64,000 nucleotides of DNA, taken from positions 445,829,292 to 445,893,291 of the forward strand of contig CM022297.1 in NCBI GenBank assembly GCA_011799875.1, read 5' to 3'. Of the stretch, positions 22,801 to 33,024 are shown in pieces. This DNA comes from Thinopyrum elongatum (lineage: Eukaryota > Streptophyta > Magnoliopsida > Poales > Poaceae). Both the position numbers and the translations under genes were made by a program. The notes below the pieces were generated by a model. It ran no database searches. It was given only the letters and a program-made list of their open reading frames with translations, and was not told where the DNA came from. Every line of letters starts with the position of its first letter. The first letter of the stretch is position 1.

Positions 22801-23117
22801 TGAAGATATACTTTGCAGAAAACTTGGAAGTTGCACATGTTTGAAACAGAGTTAGGCCCAATATCTTGCGGATGAAGTTGAAAGAAGTGCAGCACATCAC
22901 GAAAGAATTTTGAGCCGGGTGGAGTGAACCCCCAGAGCATGTGATCAGTGAAAATTACAACTTCACCCTCTTTTGATTCAGGGGTGGTCTCGGTTCCTGG
23001 GGCCCTCCAGTGGATCACACACTTTTTAGCCAGGACGCCTTCGTTTACAAATTCAGTAAGGATTTCTTCCGTGACAGTGGAAGCGACCCAGTTGCATGAG
23101 GTGACAGTTTTGGTCAT
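19879..23117 (-). pseudogene. Five-exon antisense gene of the Tat element (gypsy-type transposon domain plus coiled coil)
   Basis: Exons on the minus strand are 22230-23117, 21555-22153, 21019-21475, 20268-20544 and 19879-20183. Donors are GTGAGT, GTAAGA, GTAACC and GTAAGC, and acceptors end in AG. Exon lengths of 888, 599, 457, 277 and 305 keep one frame of 842 codons. Exon 1 matches the plant 'putative gypsy type transposon' domain (LWGFTPPGSKFFRDVL, LQQEPTVELFREFY, a WN.TRFYCQD segment). Exon 2 is Lys-rich then acidic and ends in a low-complexity stretch. Exon 3 is Pro and acidic rich. Exon 4 is predicted coiled coil. Exon 5 ends with an acidic tail (EEEEE). Two stops break the frame: TGA at 22518-22520 and TAG at 20389-20391. 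Function is unknown. The domain is known only from annotation of Tat-type elements. Splicing is inferred from sequence, not observed. Confidence 0.8.
20630..20880. repeat. About 77-bp tandem repeats with GGGGGCT core, array B
   Basis: Four units with cores near 20634, 20714, 20792 and 20866 (TTGGGGGCT, ATGGGGGCT, TAGGGGGCT, TTGAGGGCT). Each is followed by an A- or T-rich stretch and a GTCCCGGCTT-type word. The array lies wholly inside intron 3 of the antisense gene and has the same period and core as array A. Confidence 0.7.
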
Positions 23118-24139
23118 TTTGAGGATGAAGGCCTGAAAGGAAAATATTGCCGGTTTAAGATTATGTTGTTAAGCCAGCCAATGATTGAAAAGTAAGTGTT
23201 ATAAAGGTTGACATGATTAAACCAGAAGGCAGTGCTCGGTCATACGAATTGTGAACACGTATTGGCGGCTTAAAAAGGGGACTAATGGTACATGGCGGGT
23301 TACGGTTTGTCAGTTAAGCCGCCCAAACAGTTGCCATATTTCAGATCTATAAGTGAGGATTTGCTAAGTGATGGACAAACAGATTCCACAGATCGACGCT
23401 ACGATTTTGGATCTACAACAGTTCAGAAAATGAAATAAATTCTAAACCTAAGGTGACGGCAGCGGAAAGTTCGTGTGCTCAGATGAGATCTTTTATAGAG
23501 GGGATGTATTCTGGTATTGAAAACGAGTGCTAAACTGCTACCGCACAAGTTTGGTATCATATTCAGATCAAGACTACTCGGTCTAAAGAAGAACCAAGAA
23601 GAACTCCGACGAACTGGGCGAACCCTAATGGGGATCTGATATGTGGGAAGAGGAGTACTTATTGATGCTGATGAACACCGGAGGCGTGCCGCAGTGCTCT
23701 GGTCCGATCAGGTCGATGCAGCGGCCGGAGTTGAGGATGCTGGACGGAGACGGCGGCGGTGGAGCTCGGGATGGCAGAGGTGTCGTGAGGAAGGAGATGA
23801 AGACGAGGGGGCAAGGTAAAAGTGAATAGGAAGACCCCCTGTCCCTATTTAAAAGGAGGTGGATAAATGGCATGCGCGGGAATCGAGGAGGCTGAAAAAA
23901 TGATTATGTGGCTACAAAGACGCCTCGATTTTTGGGATGTCCATTAAAAATAAAGATTTGTTGAGATATTCTGGATCTGCATGTAATTAATGCGCCTGAT
24001 GTCATGGCGGGTTACCGTGGTTCTGCGAACTGACGTCATGGCGGGTTACAGAAAAGTTCATCAAGTTGATGATGGAAGATTCTGCTAAGTCAGGTACTGA
24101 AGATTGATGTGAACAAGCTCAAATCAACCTGGGGCCTAA
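23118..24139. other. Antisense gene 5' region and 3' end of the Tat interior
   Basis: No coding region. On the minus strand it should hold the leader of the antisense gene; a CT-rich stretch at 23740-23830 fits a 5' UTR. The purine tract expected just before the 3' LTR is weak (ACCTGGGGCCTAA, 24127-24139). Confidence 0.5.
23845..23857 (-). promoter_or_regulatory. Possible TATA box for the antisense gene
   Basis: Minus-strand CCTTTTAAATAGG lies about 730 bases upstream of the antisense start codon, followed by a pyrimidine-rich tract. It is the best TATA-like sequence before exon 1. If used, it gives a leader of about 700 bases, perhaps itself spliced. Confidence 0.4.
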
Positions 24140-24658
24140 TGTTGGGAATATAACTATTGGGTATGACCCGCCCAGGAGGGGCCGGGTCATACCACTGGCG
24201 ACTTAAACATGAAGATGACGGGTCATGAAGCAAGCTTATTGAAGGCCCAAGACCCAGAGGCGACTTGAGGCCCAAGAGGATGAACCGCCATATGATTAAA
24301 CTATATTGTAAGGCAAGCTTAGTTAGTCACCGAGCCGGACACGTTGCGTATAAGCCGGCCGGGACTCTGTAAGCCGCCGGGCATCAACCTGTGTATATAA
24401 AGGGGTGACCCGGCGGCGGCTTAACTCAGAAAAACAATCAATCGAAAGCTAGGTCAAGCGTATTCGCTCCCTTGTAATCGAAACTCCAGCAATACAACTG
24501 AAAGCAGGACGTAGGCCTTTACCTCATTGAGAGGGGGCCGAACCTGGGTAAACTCTCTGTGTCCTTTGTCCCGTTCAACCCCTTCAAGCTAACCTAGTTG
24601 CGATGGCTCTACACCTAAGTCCTTTTGCTAGGGCATCTGCCGTGTTAAGTGCACGACA
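24140..24658 (+). repeat. 3' LTR of Tat Gypsy element
   Basis: 519 bp, TG...CA, TATATAAA at 24394-24401, followed by GATAG. Confidence 0.92.
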
Positions 24659-24663
24659 GATAG

Positions 24664-24999
24664 TGAATTTAAAAAAAAAACATAAGCGTCTGGAAACACC
24701 AGCAAAATTCAACCATGATGAATAGAATACTTGGGACACATGAATTTCTAGAAAGGTCTAAAACTAAATCAAAAGGTACCAAAGAAAATAGTAAGCCACC
24801 AAGAACTCTAAAATATGAAAGAGAAAACAAGTAATTTCAGAAAAATTTAACATCAGCTCATCATGAACAAACTTAAGTAGCCATAAATCAGTATAAGCAT
24901 GCACCCATTTCCTAGTCATAATAAATTGTCACATAATCCTCGATATTCACACATAAAGCATTTGCCGACCTTAAACGACTAAACTATCCCCAACATGAT
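24664..24999. other. Gene-free intergenic DNA
   Basis: AT-rich, with no open frames of note and no recognisable repeat. Confidence 0.5.
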
Positions 25000-25196
25000 G
25001 GGCCAGTTCTTTTGCTGGAATAAGCTGCCCCTACCCAGCTTATTCTAGAAGCCCAACCTAAATTTTCTTTTAGAGTTTACTATTTAAGACTTCACTAGTA
25101 AGCTTCTAAAAAGAAGTTTTTGATCGGGCTTTTAGAATAAACTGAGTAGGGGGCAGCTTATTCTAGAAGCCGAAAAAGTCACCAAAAGAACTGGAG
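25000..25196. mobile_element. Foldback MITE, about 195 bp
   Basis: The ends GGCCAGTTCTTTTG and CAAAAGAACTGG are inverted, and inner arms pair GAATAAGCTGCCCCTACCCAG with CTGAGTAGGGGGCAGCTTATT. The two arms also share TTATTCTAGAAGC. The long imperfect hairpin suggests a Tourist- or hAT-like MITE. The target duplication is not clear. Confidence 0.55.
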
Positions 25197-25565
25197 ATAA
25201 CCCCAAGTAATCAAGCTAAAACCTTTTTGCTTGAAAGATATCATGAACAAAATTTTGAGTAAATGAGACTTGTGATCGATCCTTATTGTGTTGATTGATG
25301 TTTGGTTTAGAAAATTTAGAATAGTAAAACTGGGCACCATAGGATCTCCCTCACACCATTAGCCTCCGGAGCCGCTCGATTTCAGGTTTTAGTTGTCGTT
25401 GGCCTTTAGATGCACGTGGATTTTCTTGAACCCTACCGGCCAGGAACTTCCTAACCGTCAACTGCCTCTAGCACAAGTTTCCGGCGAGTGGGCATTTGGA
25501 TGCGAACGCTTAAGCAAAATTGTCCCTACCCGGGGCTAATATCCTAAAGGCAGCTATTTCCGTAG
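25197..25565. other. Gene-free intergenic DNA
   Basis: Contains a short GC-richer block (25360-25500) with no reading frame I can defend. Confidence 0.4.
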
Positions 25566-26360
25566 CCTTTGGATGTTCTTTAAATGATTTTTTTTTCACT
25601 ATTTTTGCATCTATTTTTCTTTACCTTTCTTCCTTTTTTTCTTTTGCCATTTTATTTTTATTTTTTATTTGATTTTCTTCATTTTTTTTCATACTTCAGT
25701 TTTTACCGGTTTCTTCAGTTTTTATCTGTATTTTTTATTTTATTTTTAGTATTTTTTCATCCACATTATATTTTTTGTATACCTCAGGAACATTATTTTA
25801 TACACATTTAATATTTTTAAATACAAATATTTTTTTCAAACATATTGTTTATGTCTAATTTTTTCATACACATTATACATTTTTTGCATACATCTAAAAC
25901 ATCCTTATATATGTTTAATATTTTTAAAATACTTATATGATACCAAACATTATTCAGATACACAATGCGAACACTTTTCTTACATTGGATAAACTTTTTT
26001 TAGTGTCACCAATATTTTGTTTGGAATGTGTGAACATGTTTTTAAATGTAACATACAATTTCTTTTTGAATTGTAAAAAACATTGTTTTTCACAATTACA
26101 CAAACTTTCCTTTTACATTGTACAACATTTTTTTGGAAACTGTACGTATATTTTTTAAATGCGTGATCATTTTGTAAATGTGACATACAAACATTTTCTA
26201 AAAGTTAGGCCAACAATTTTTTACACTGCATTTATATTTTCTAAATGTGCGGTGAACACTTACAAAAAAACTAACTAAAATGTTTTTTCTTAGTATATGT
26301 ACTTGTTATTTTCAAAATGTAAACGAAAGTTCCATTAAAAAAATACAAACAAAAGTAAAA
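25566..26360. repeat. T-rich degenerate low-complexity tract
   Basis: Starts with an almost pure T/C stretch (25588-25770), then loosely repeats TTTTTTnCATACA and ACATTTT words. The apparent frames here (Phe, Leu and Ile rich) reflect base composition. It is probably an eroded repeat. Confidence 0.5.
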
Positions 26361-27359
26361 AAAGTGTGACGTCACCGTGAGGAGACCACGTGGTTACTGG
26401 GTTGGCCCACTACCAGCTCCCTGCAGGCGACTGCAGGTCTTCTTTCTCGCATAAAGCAACACATAGACTCGCCCCATATAAACCATGTAATTATTTCCTT
26501 CTTTTTGAGTTGGTCGTCCAATTAATTCTTAGATCGAATCCAAACACCACCATAATTTTGTAGTCTAGCCTGGTGTCATTTTATAAAAAAAACACAGCCC
26601 AGCTCTTATGCCCTTCCCCAACACACTCACAAGAAGAGAAAGCTCATCACATGTACAATACGACAAATCAGCTCAAAAAATTACTGACAGATATACATAT
26701 TATTAGTTAATGCCAATTTAAACAAAGAAAAAACCCTTATGTATATTTGCACCAATCCCTAACATTACGGTGTAAAATGCAGGAATGTGTGCCATCAACG
26801 ATCTAGTAGTATTTATAAGTGAGAGAAGGGAACCATGAATTTTGCTTAACTCATCATGATGTTAGGCATCTTTTTTTACATCAACTCATATCAGAGTGAG
26901 TTGGCGCCCATACAAGTACATACAGAGAGACTAGATCTAGGTTTAACTGTTCTAAGAAACAGGGGATATATTAGAGTAGTTTCATGTAATCATGCCCAAA
27001 TAATAAATGCAGAGAAAGGTTAGAGACCTTAGTAATCAGATAATAATCATGGTCAGAGAAGAGGAAAATGATACACGTGTTATGTAGATAAATGCTTTGT
27101 TGCATGCTGAAATCGGACGTCGTGCATGTAGAATTGATCTAGTTCAAGAAGAAACGGACACACATAGCATAGCTTCTTCTTGTCATGCCATCTAATTTGA
27201 CCATGAGAGGGCCCCTTATATGTCCGTCCACATCTTTGTCTATCGGCAATGTGGGACTAAACTCACATATGTCTTCCACTCCTGTAATCTTCACATTTTC
27301 TAAAATTAATTGGGCTAAGGCTCATGTACTCTGGTCCGAGCTTTATCTCAGCATATACA
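26361..27359. other. Gene-free intergenic DNA
   Basis: Nothing recognisable apart from scattered A-rich runs. No gene. Confidence 0.4.
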
Positions 27360-28250
27360 TCAAACACATTCTACATGTGTTTCTGATCCCTCTCATTTCT
27401 ATTGACAAAAGTCTGAACTTGAATGATCTTCTCTCAGCTCACCCATATCTTGTATTTAGGCTAGTTTTCCCTTCTATAGACGGGTATTGAGGGAAAGCAT
27501 GGCCACATCCTCACATATCATGAACTGGGTTGAGAAGTGACATGGTGAAGCTCCATCCTCATATATTGTGGGCTTCTGAATAAATTAATACTACATCTAT
27601 AACATGAGACCTACTGTTCTGCAAGGTTACCCCACCCAACAGATATATATCAAGGTTACGTCCTCATATATCATGAGCTTCTAGGCAAATTAATGCTACA
27701 TGTTATAACCGCTATCCAGTAAGATTACCTCACCTAATATACCATAAACACATAGTAATGTTATATGTGTGCACTAATGCATGCTAAAAGTAGGCAAACT
27801 TTAATTGATACTCCCTCCGTTCCAAAATATAGTGCTTCCTCTATTCTCGTGCTTCAACTTTGACCGTAAATTTAACCAACGAGACCGACTGCGGCGGGAA
27901 CAAAAGTTATACCAGTGAATTCGTATTCAAAAGAAGTTTTCAATTATATAATTTTTTCTCCCGCCGCAGTCGGTCTTGTTGGTTAAATTTATGGTCAAAG
28001 TTGGACTTCGAAAAGCGTGGGCGCACTATATTTTGGAATGGAGGGAGTAGTTTTTAGTGGCGCTTCATTGATTCTCAAGTAGTTTGCTAAGCAATTTCAT
28101 ATCACCAAAGTAAAGATCGAAGATCATATCAGTTAGAACTCTAGATTAGTGGTCTTTAACCTACTTGTTAAACAAACCTCGAATGTATGCAACTTCACAA
28201 TTGCATAGAGTGCATATCAGTTCCATCACATGTTCAATACATAGATACAA
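27360..28250. repeat. Diverged fourth copy of the complex I flank
   Basis: Collinear with 1026-1560: shared words are ACATGTGTTTCTGAT, TCTGAACTTG, TGGCCACATCCTCA, AAATTAATACTACAT and GTGCATATCAGTTCCA. A Stowaway MITE interrupts it at 27811-28047. It stops at the Helitron end at 28250/28251, so the gene part of this unit, if any, is not seen. Confidence 0.55.
27811..28047. mobile_element. Stowaway MITE, 237 bp
   Basis: CTCCCTCCGTTCCAAAATATAG at one end and TATATTTTGGAATGGAGGGAG at the other, with TA duplications at 27809-27810 and 28048-28049. The interior arms GACCGACTGCGGCGGGA and TCCCGCCGCAGTCGGTC make nearly the whole element one hairpin. This is a canonical Mariner-type MITE of grasses. 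Confidence 0.93.
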
Positions 28251-28263
28251 CTAGCCTATTTGC

Positions 28264-28282
28264 GCGCGGCGGCACGCCGCGC
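28264..28282 (-). terminator. Helitron 3' hairpin
   Basis: GCGCGGCG-GCA-CGCCGCGC, a perfect 8-bp stem with a 3-nt loop, 10 bases inside the terminal CTAG (28251-28254). It acts as the rolling-circle termination signal, not as a transcription terminator. Confidence 0.88.
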
Positions 28283-28284
28283 CT

Positions 28285-28857
28285 GTGAGAATGGAAGCAT
28301 GTTTAAAGAAGCATTAGTAGTTTGTTGAAATTTGAGAGAAAGCAAGGTTGATTTTCGTACATCTTGTCGTCTGTTGATTTAAACAGTGACGTAGAAAACA
28401 CAAAACTTGCATTTGCCTCATAAAGTACACAGAGATTACAGCGTCAAGGAGGTATTTACTTCTCATAGTGCTAGCATGAAAATGTGTTGCCGACACCTCA
28501 TCAAGATGCACTCAAAGTACCAACTCGGAAACAGTGGATTCTTTCGTATACAACTTTTTTAATACAGGCCAAAATAGTTACATCATATATCTACCCACTA
28601 AGAAAGCAAAAGGTGATATGCATACTGAAACCGACGAGGAAGACGTCCTACAGACGACAGATTATTTCTTTGTAAACTACATTTTTTTTCGATAAAGGAC
28701 ATATCATTGAATTGATTTATCAAGGTGATACAACCGCATCCAAAGAATGCTCGGCCTCTGCATAACATGATGCACACAGCCAACAAGTCCAAACAACCAA
28801 AAATAAACATTGTTTTGCAGCAAAAGTAAATCAATCCAGCCTAGGGTGGGGCAGATC
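28285..28857. other. Helitron 3' non-coding region
   Basis: Lies between the hairpin and the helicase end. A T8CGATAAAGG sequence at 28682-28700, followed by GACATATCATTGAATTG, resembles a common cereal transcript-end repeat and may be a small retroposed fragment. No gene. Confidence 0.4.
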
Positions 28858-30006
28858 CTATACGGAGATTACACCGCCATCCATGGTGGGAGAAAACCTC
28901 CCTGGCTGTACGCTCCAGCCGTGTAGACACCATCCTCTATAAGAAACTACATTCCTGGTTTCAAAAGTGGAACAGCCATTACCATCCTCTATAAGAAACT
29001 TAAGTCCATTCCGAGAGGTAACACGGGACACGGCAACGTACAGTTGACCATGAGAAAAAAACGGGCTCTCGAAGATAGACACAAACTTTTGATAGTGTTT
29101 GACCTTGACTCTTGTTGATTGTCATCGCATAACACAATCGAACTGGAAATTGACACCTTCTCAATGTGAATGGCCATTTGCACCCTGTCGAATTAAGAAC
29201 TATCCGCGGAATGCACACATGCTGACCCTTGTTTGTACCAGTAATAATTTCTCCTTCCAATACTCTGTTACCTAATCGAGTGATAATCAACCGCATACCA
29301 TTACACATGCCCAATGACTGGTTAATATCCCGAAGAAGCATGACAGGAGCACCAACTTTAAGTCCAATTTTGTGTCGTGGAATATTGTTGATAACTATAG
29401 AATTCAATAGTTCAGGCGGATAAAATAACTCCATTTCATCGACAGGATCTATAGATTTTGATATTGAATCACAACTTAAATAATCAGTGCAGTCTCCTGG
29501 AACACCGCCGAAAACTACATCGTTTAGTTCATCCACAACATTATTGGTGGGACATACAATAGCACGTTGTGATAAATAATCACCATTATCATAATTCAAG
29601 TCGAAATCATCATATATATTGTCAACAGCAGCATGCATATGATCTCCCATGGGGTTTAACACCAAATCCTCAGGAATGGAAATCCAAGACGGTGTAGTCT
29701 CATCGTTCTTACAATGCATAGCAATGGAGCCATTACCAATATTTTGCACCCAATCAGAAAAATCTGCTAACTCAGCACGTTCATCTCGGCACAAATTCGG
29801 ATTTGACAGCCGCATATTGGTATGCAGCTTGAAAACTTTCATGTAAGCCCATAACGGCGAGCTCATCAATGAGGCACCAATAATGTCTTCTCTTGTTCCA
29901 TCTTCAATAACTGGTAAAATTTGTCTAAAATCACCGCCGAATAAAAATATCTTTCCTCCGAATGGGAACAACCGATTTTCTTCATTCTCAGCTGAAAGAA
30001 CATCCC
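28858..30006 (-). pseudogene. Helitron helicase, C-terminal half
   Basis: Continues the PIF1-type helicase: [51 protein letters not shown], then, in another frame, [20 protein letters not shown]. The frame changes at a run of seven T near 29054-29060, a probable one-base slip. The C-terminal 30 codons are unlike relatives. Motifs for ATP hydrolysis coupling are otherwise present. The sequence joins 30912 onward once the inserted MITE is set aside. Confidence 0.88.
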
Positions 30007-30911
30007 AAATGATAACGCCCACACATGTGGCATGTTTGCACATCGCCAACACGCCTTGATCTATGTTGATTCTGTTTTGCACGAATCCTAAAGGAATCTG
30101 TTAGAATCTGAGTGCCACGTGGGCATCATCGTGTGTGTGGGCGTTGGAGAGTTCGCCCACACGCCCCGCAGCACGCAGTTTGCCAGCTGCGCTGTGTGGA
30201 TGAACTAGTTTCTGCCCATACAGCCACCACCTAGTCCACGCGCGTATGGGCGAACTGCTTTTCGCCCACACGACACTCGTACGTTGTTGGATGGCAACTG
30301 CAGTTGCGCGTACGTGGCAACTAGGTAAACACACATGGCAACTATGATTCGTTGCTAGACGGCAACTACAGTTGCGCATACGTGATAACCAGGGTAAACA
30401 CACATGGCAACTGTGATTAACCATACATGGCAACTATGGTTGGACCACACATGGCAACTAGGTAAACACACATGGCAACTATTGTTTGACCATATGTGGC
30501 AAGTAGTTAATCACACACGGCAACTATGGTTTGATTACACGCGGCAACTACCATAAATTAGACATGGCAACTATAGTTAACCAAAACAGAGAGAGTTGCC
30601 ATGCTTTTACAACTGCATTTGCCATCCCGGATAACTACATCTGCCATCCCGGATGGCAACTAAATCGTCATCCCGCGGGTACCTAACGTAGCTGCGCCAA
30701 GACGTGTGGGCATATTTGCTTCGTGCCACATGCGTGGGGTGGGGATGAATAGTACTTGTTGGACGTGTGGCACGAAGTAGCTGTGCCCACACGTGTGGGC
30801 AATTCTAATGTTCGCCCACACACAGCCCGTGTGGGATGCCTTCTGCTCACGCCACACACGGTGTGTGGGCGGATGTCTAGTATGCCACACGTGTGGGCGT
30901 TATCAGGACCC
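30007..30911. mobile_element. MULE-type MITE inside the helicase
   Basis: Inverted ends GATAACGCCCACAC-ATGTGGC (30011-30031) and its complement (30884-30904), flanked by an 11-bp duplication AAGAACATCCC at 29996-30006 and 30912-30922. Skipping the element and one duplicate joins helicase codons for RDVL to SAENE exactly in frame. There is no transposase. The interior is full of TGGCAACT repeats. The long duplication points to the Mutator superfamily. Confidence 0.85.
30290..30605. repeat. TGGCAACT cluster
   Basis: A dozen or more copies of (CACA)TGGCAACTA or the variants CGGCAACTA and TGGCAACTG, separated by 10-25 bases, often preceded by AAACACACA and followed by GGTTnGA. They are irregularly spaced, so this is not a simple satellite. 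Confidence 0.75.
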
Positions 30912-32175
30912 AAGAACATCCCTCAGTGTTCTATCTAAAGCTTCAAAACAACAATGATAAGTCACTGGAGCTTCATCCCATAGAATAAGACATGCCCTCT
31001 GGCATAACCCGGCCAACATAAAACTTCTTGATATACCACATTGACTCTGCTCATGAACGTCCAGTGGAATTTTAAACCTTGAGTGTCCAGTTCGGCCACC
31101 TGGTAATAGAAGAGATGCCACTCCAGATGAGGCAACGGCGAGCACTATTTGCTTTTCAGACCTAAGGGCAGCAATAATTGAATTCCAAAGGAAATTTTTC
31201 CCAGTGCCACCATGTCCAGAAACGAAAAATACTCCTCCTTTGTTTGCATGAACAACACCCAATATTTCAAAGTATATATTTCTTTGTTCATCATTCAATT
31301 TGTGATATAGTGATTCTGATTCGATAGCCAACTTCGCTGCATCATAGCTTAACTCTTCAAGAATCAACCTGTTTAAGCATTCATTCCTGATAGGAATCTT
31401 GTGTGAGGTTAAGTTGAAAGAAGCAAAGTATGAGCCATTTTTAATAAACATAGAAGATAGCTCACAAAGGAGTTGATCTTGTAGAAAATCTTCTGACACT
31501 TTATACCTAGGATCATCCAAAGTTCTGGACAGCCTAAGTGATATATCTTCGGCCATACTTGGCAAAAACCGAACGAAAAGAGCACGACCATTTCCAACTT
31601 CGCAGTGAAGAAGAATGGTCATAAAAAGATGCCTCAACTGAAATGCACTTGCCCACACAATAGCTTCATCAAATAACTTAAACCATTCGTTGTCATCACC
31701 TACTAATCCTCTGGATTGACATGCTTCCTTAAAAGTATCATAAAGTTGACCATTGTGTGTTCTCAAATCCTCATAGCAAGTAGCATCAGGAACAACCATG
31801 AGCAGCATCCGAAGAAAGAACAATTCACCGGTACCTGGATGTACATGATAAATACGACCTATCTTGCTGCCAAGCTTGTTTTGCTGTTTTCTCTTTGTCC
31901 ACAGCTTGTCGCTAGCGTTCCAAACCCATTGAGTAGGAAATTCCAAATACGTAAGCGATCTAGCATACCTGTGCATACGATTTGCGACAAACCATTCAGT
32001 CAGCATTGTCTTCAAAGCAGATGGATTATTTAAAACTCCATCAAGATTGGCTTCCTCACTGAAAATAACTCTGTTCATATTAGGAAGATGAACAACTAAT
32101 CTCTCAACTGAAGGTTGTCGTCCATGAATATCATAGGCAAACATTCTCCACAGAGCTTCACATGCAGATAGGTAC
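30912..32175 (-). pseudogene. Helitron helicase, N-terminal half
   Basis: A 413-codon open frame (30903-32144) plus the exon start at 32175 (acceptor AAG). It has the Helitron linker region, then the Walker A loop SGHGGTGKNFLWN, VASSGVASLLLPGGRTGHSRFKIP, and Walker B ACLILWDEAP. The Walker A Thr/Ser is Asn (codon AAT, 31194-31196), which should abolish ATP binding or Mg coordination. Apart from that change and the MITE, this half is well preserved. Confidence 0.9.
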
Positions 32176-32293
32176 CTTGGCGCAAGAGTAAGAAAAACAA
32201 TTTCAGCAACTCATTATATACAAAATAAAAAACACAAAGTAAAAGAAAAATAACAAAAAATAATTGCACAAAAAGTAAAACATCAATACGAAC

Positions 32294-33024
32294 CTGCATT
32301 TGATGTAATCGTCAATCTCATTTCTACCAGTAGGAAATGGAACAGTAAAAACACCTCTTCGTTCATTGGTGGTTTCAATACACATTCGTACAACATCATG
32401 CCCCTTTGTAAGATACTTGAACAAATATTTTAAAAGGTTTGTTTTGTTGCACCATTCAACATTTATATGAGCTTCAAAACGTTTAAGCAGCTTCATATTA
32501 TATGGAACAATCCGCTCATTTCCAAGCCGGAGAGTACCCTTGTTTCTGAGCACATAACGACCATCGTCCCGACAGCGGTAAACAGGAAATCTGACGTCAT
32601 CAACCATTGCTTCATCACTAAAAGATTTTGGAAACCTTTTGGAACAACTATTATTCTTCATGCATGCACATTTATCATTGTGCACTCCACATGGACCATG
32701 TACTATAAATTCGTCCACAAGAGCATATCCAAGAGGATCCACCAAAGGGTATGGTAATTCAGCACAAATCAACTCGTTGGTAAAAGATGGAGAAGGATCC
32801 TTGGTACTAGCCTTCAACCAAACTAACGTATGAGTATGAGGAAGACCTCTCTTGTGAAATTCTACAACATACAAATCTACATGGAAACAAAATAAATGTA
32901 TAAAATATTTTGCTGAAAAGGGAGAATCCAAGTACATTAATCTAAACTGGATGGCATTAAATATCAAAATAAATAAGTAACAAAAGGTAATATTTTGAAA
33001 ATTAGAATGGAAATGTATCTTACA
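32294..33024 (-). pseudogene. Helitron Rep nuclease, catalytic exons
   Basis: The exon at 32294-32876 contains the HUH motif in EFHKRGLPHTHTLVWL and the two-Tyr motif in LKYLFKYLTKG, the active site of the rolling-circle nuclease. A preceding exon ends at 33024 with donor GTAAGA; the intron (32877-33023) ends in TTCCATGTAG. The next intron (32176-32293) joins GCAG to GTACC and restores CRYLSACEALWR. Motifs look functional, but upstream and downstream breaks make the gene a pseudogene. Confidence 0.88.

Larger units (their letters stand above)
11704..24658 (+). mobile_element. Gypsy LTR retrotransposon, Tat lineage, 12.95 kb
   Basis: LTRs of about 518 bp at 11704-12221 and 24140-24658, flanked by GATAG at 11699-11703 and 24659-24663. 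About ten substitutions separate the LTRs by eye, near 2 percent. Internal order is primer site, gag, protease, RT, RNase H, a second RNase H-type domain, integrase, a 1.1-kb spacer, then a spliced gene on the opposite strand, then the 3' LTR. Protease-RT-RNaseH-integrase order makes it Gypsy. The second RNase H domain plus an antisense gene are Tat-lineage traits. Gag-pol is broken by eight in-frame stops and several frameshifts, so the copy is not autonomous. No family name is assigned. Confidence 0.93.

Noticed and set aside
25584..26186. Phe/Leu-rich frames that mimic membrane proteins
   Set aside because: Arise from a T-rich low-complexity tract.
28682..28700. T8CGATAAAGG as a gene terminator
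   Set aside because: It resembles a dispersed cereal repeat and has no gene ending before it in the right orientation.
30290..30605. CRISPR-like or satellite array
   Set aside because: Repeat is only 8-10 bases, spacing is irregular, and the setting is a plant MITE.
30607..30938. His/Cys-rich frames inside the MITE
   Set aside because: Produced by repeated CCACACGTGTGGGC words; overlapping in several frames.
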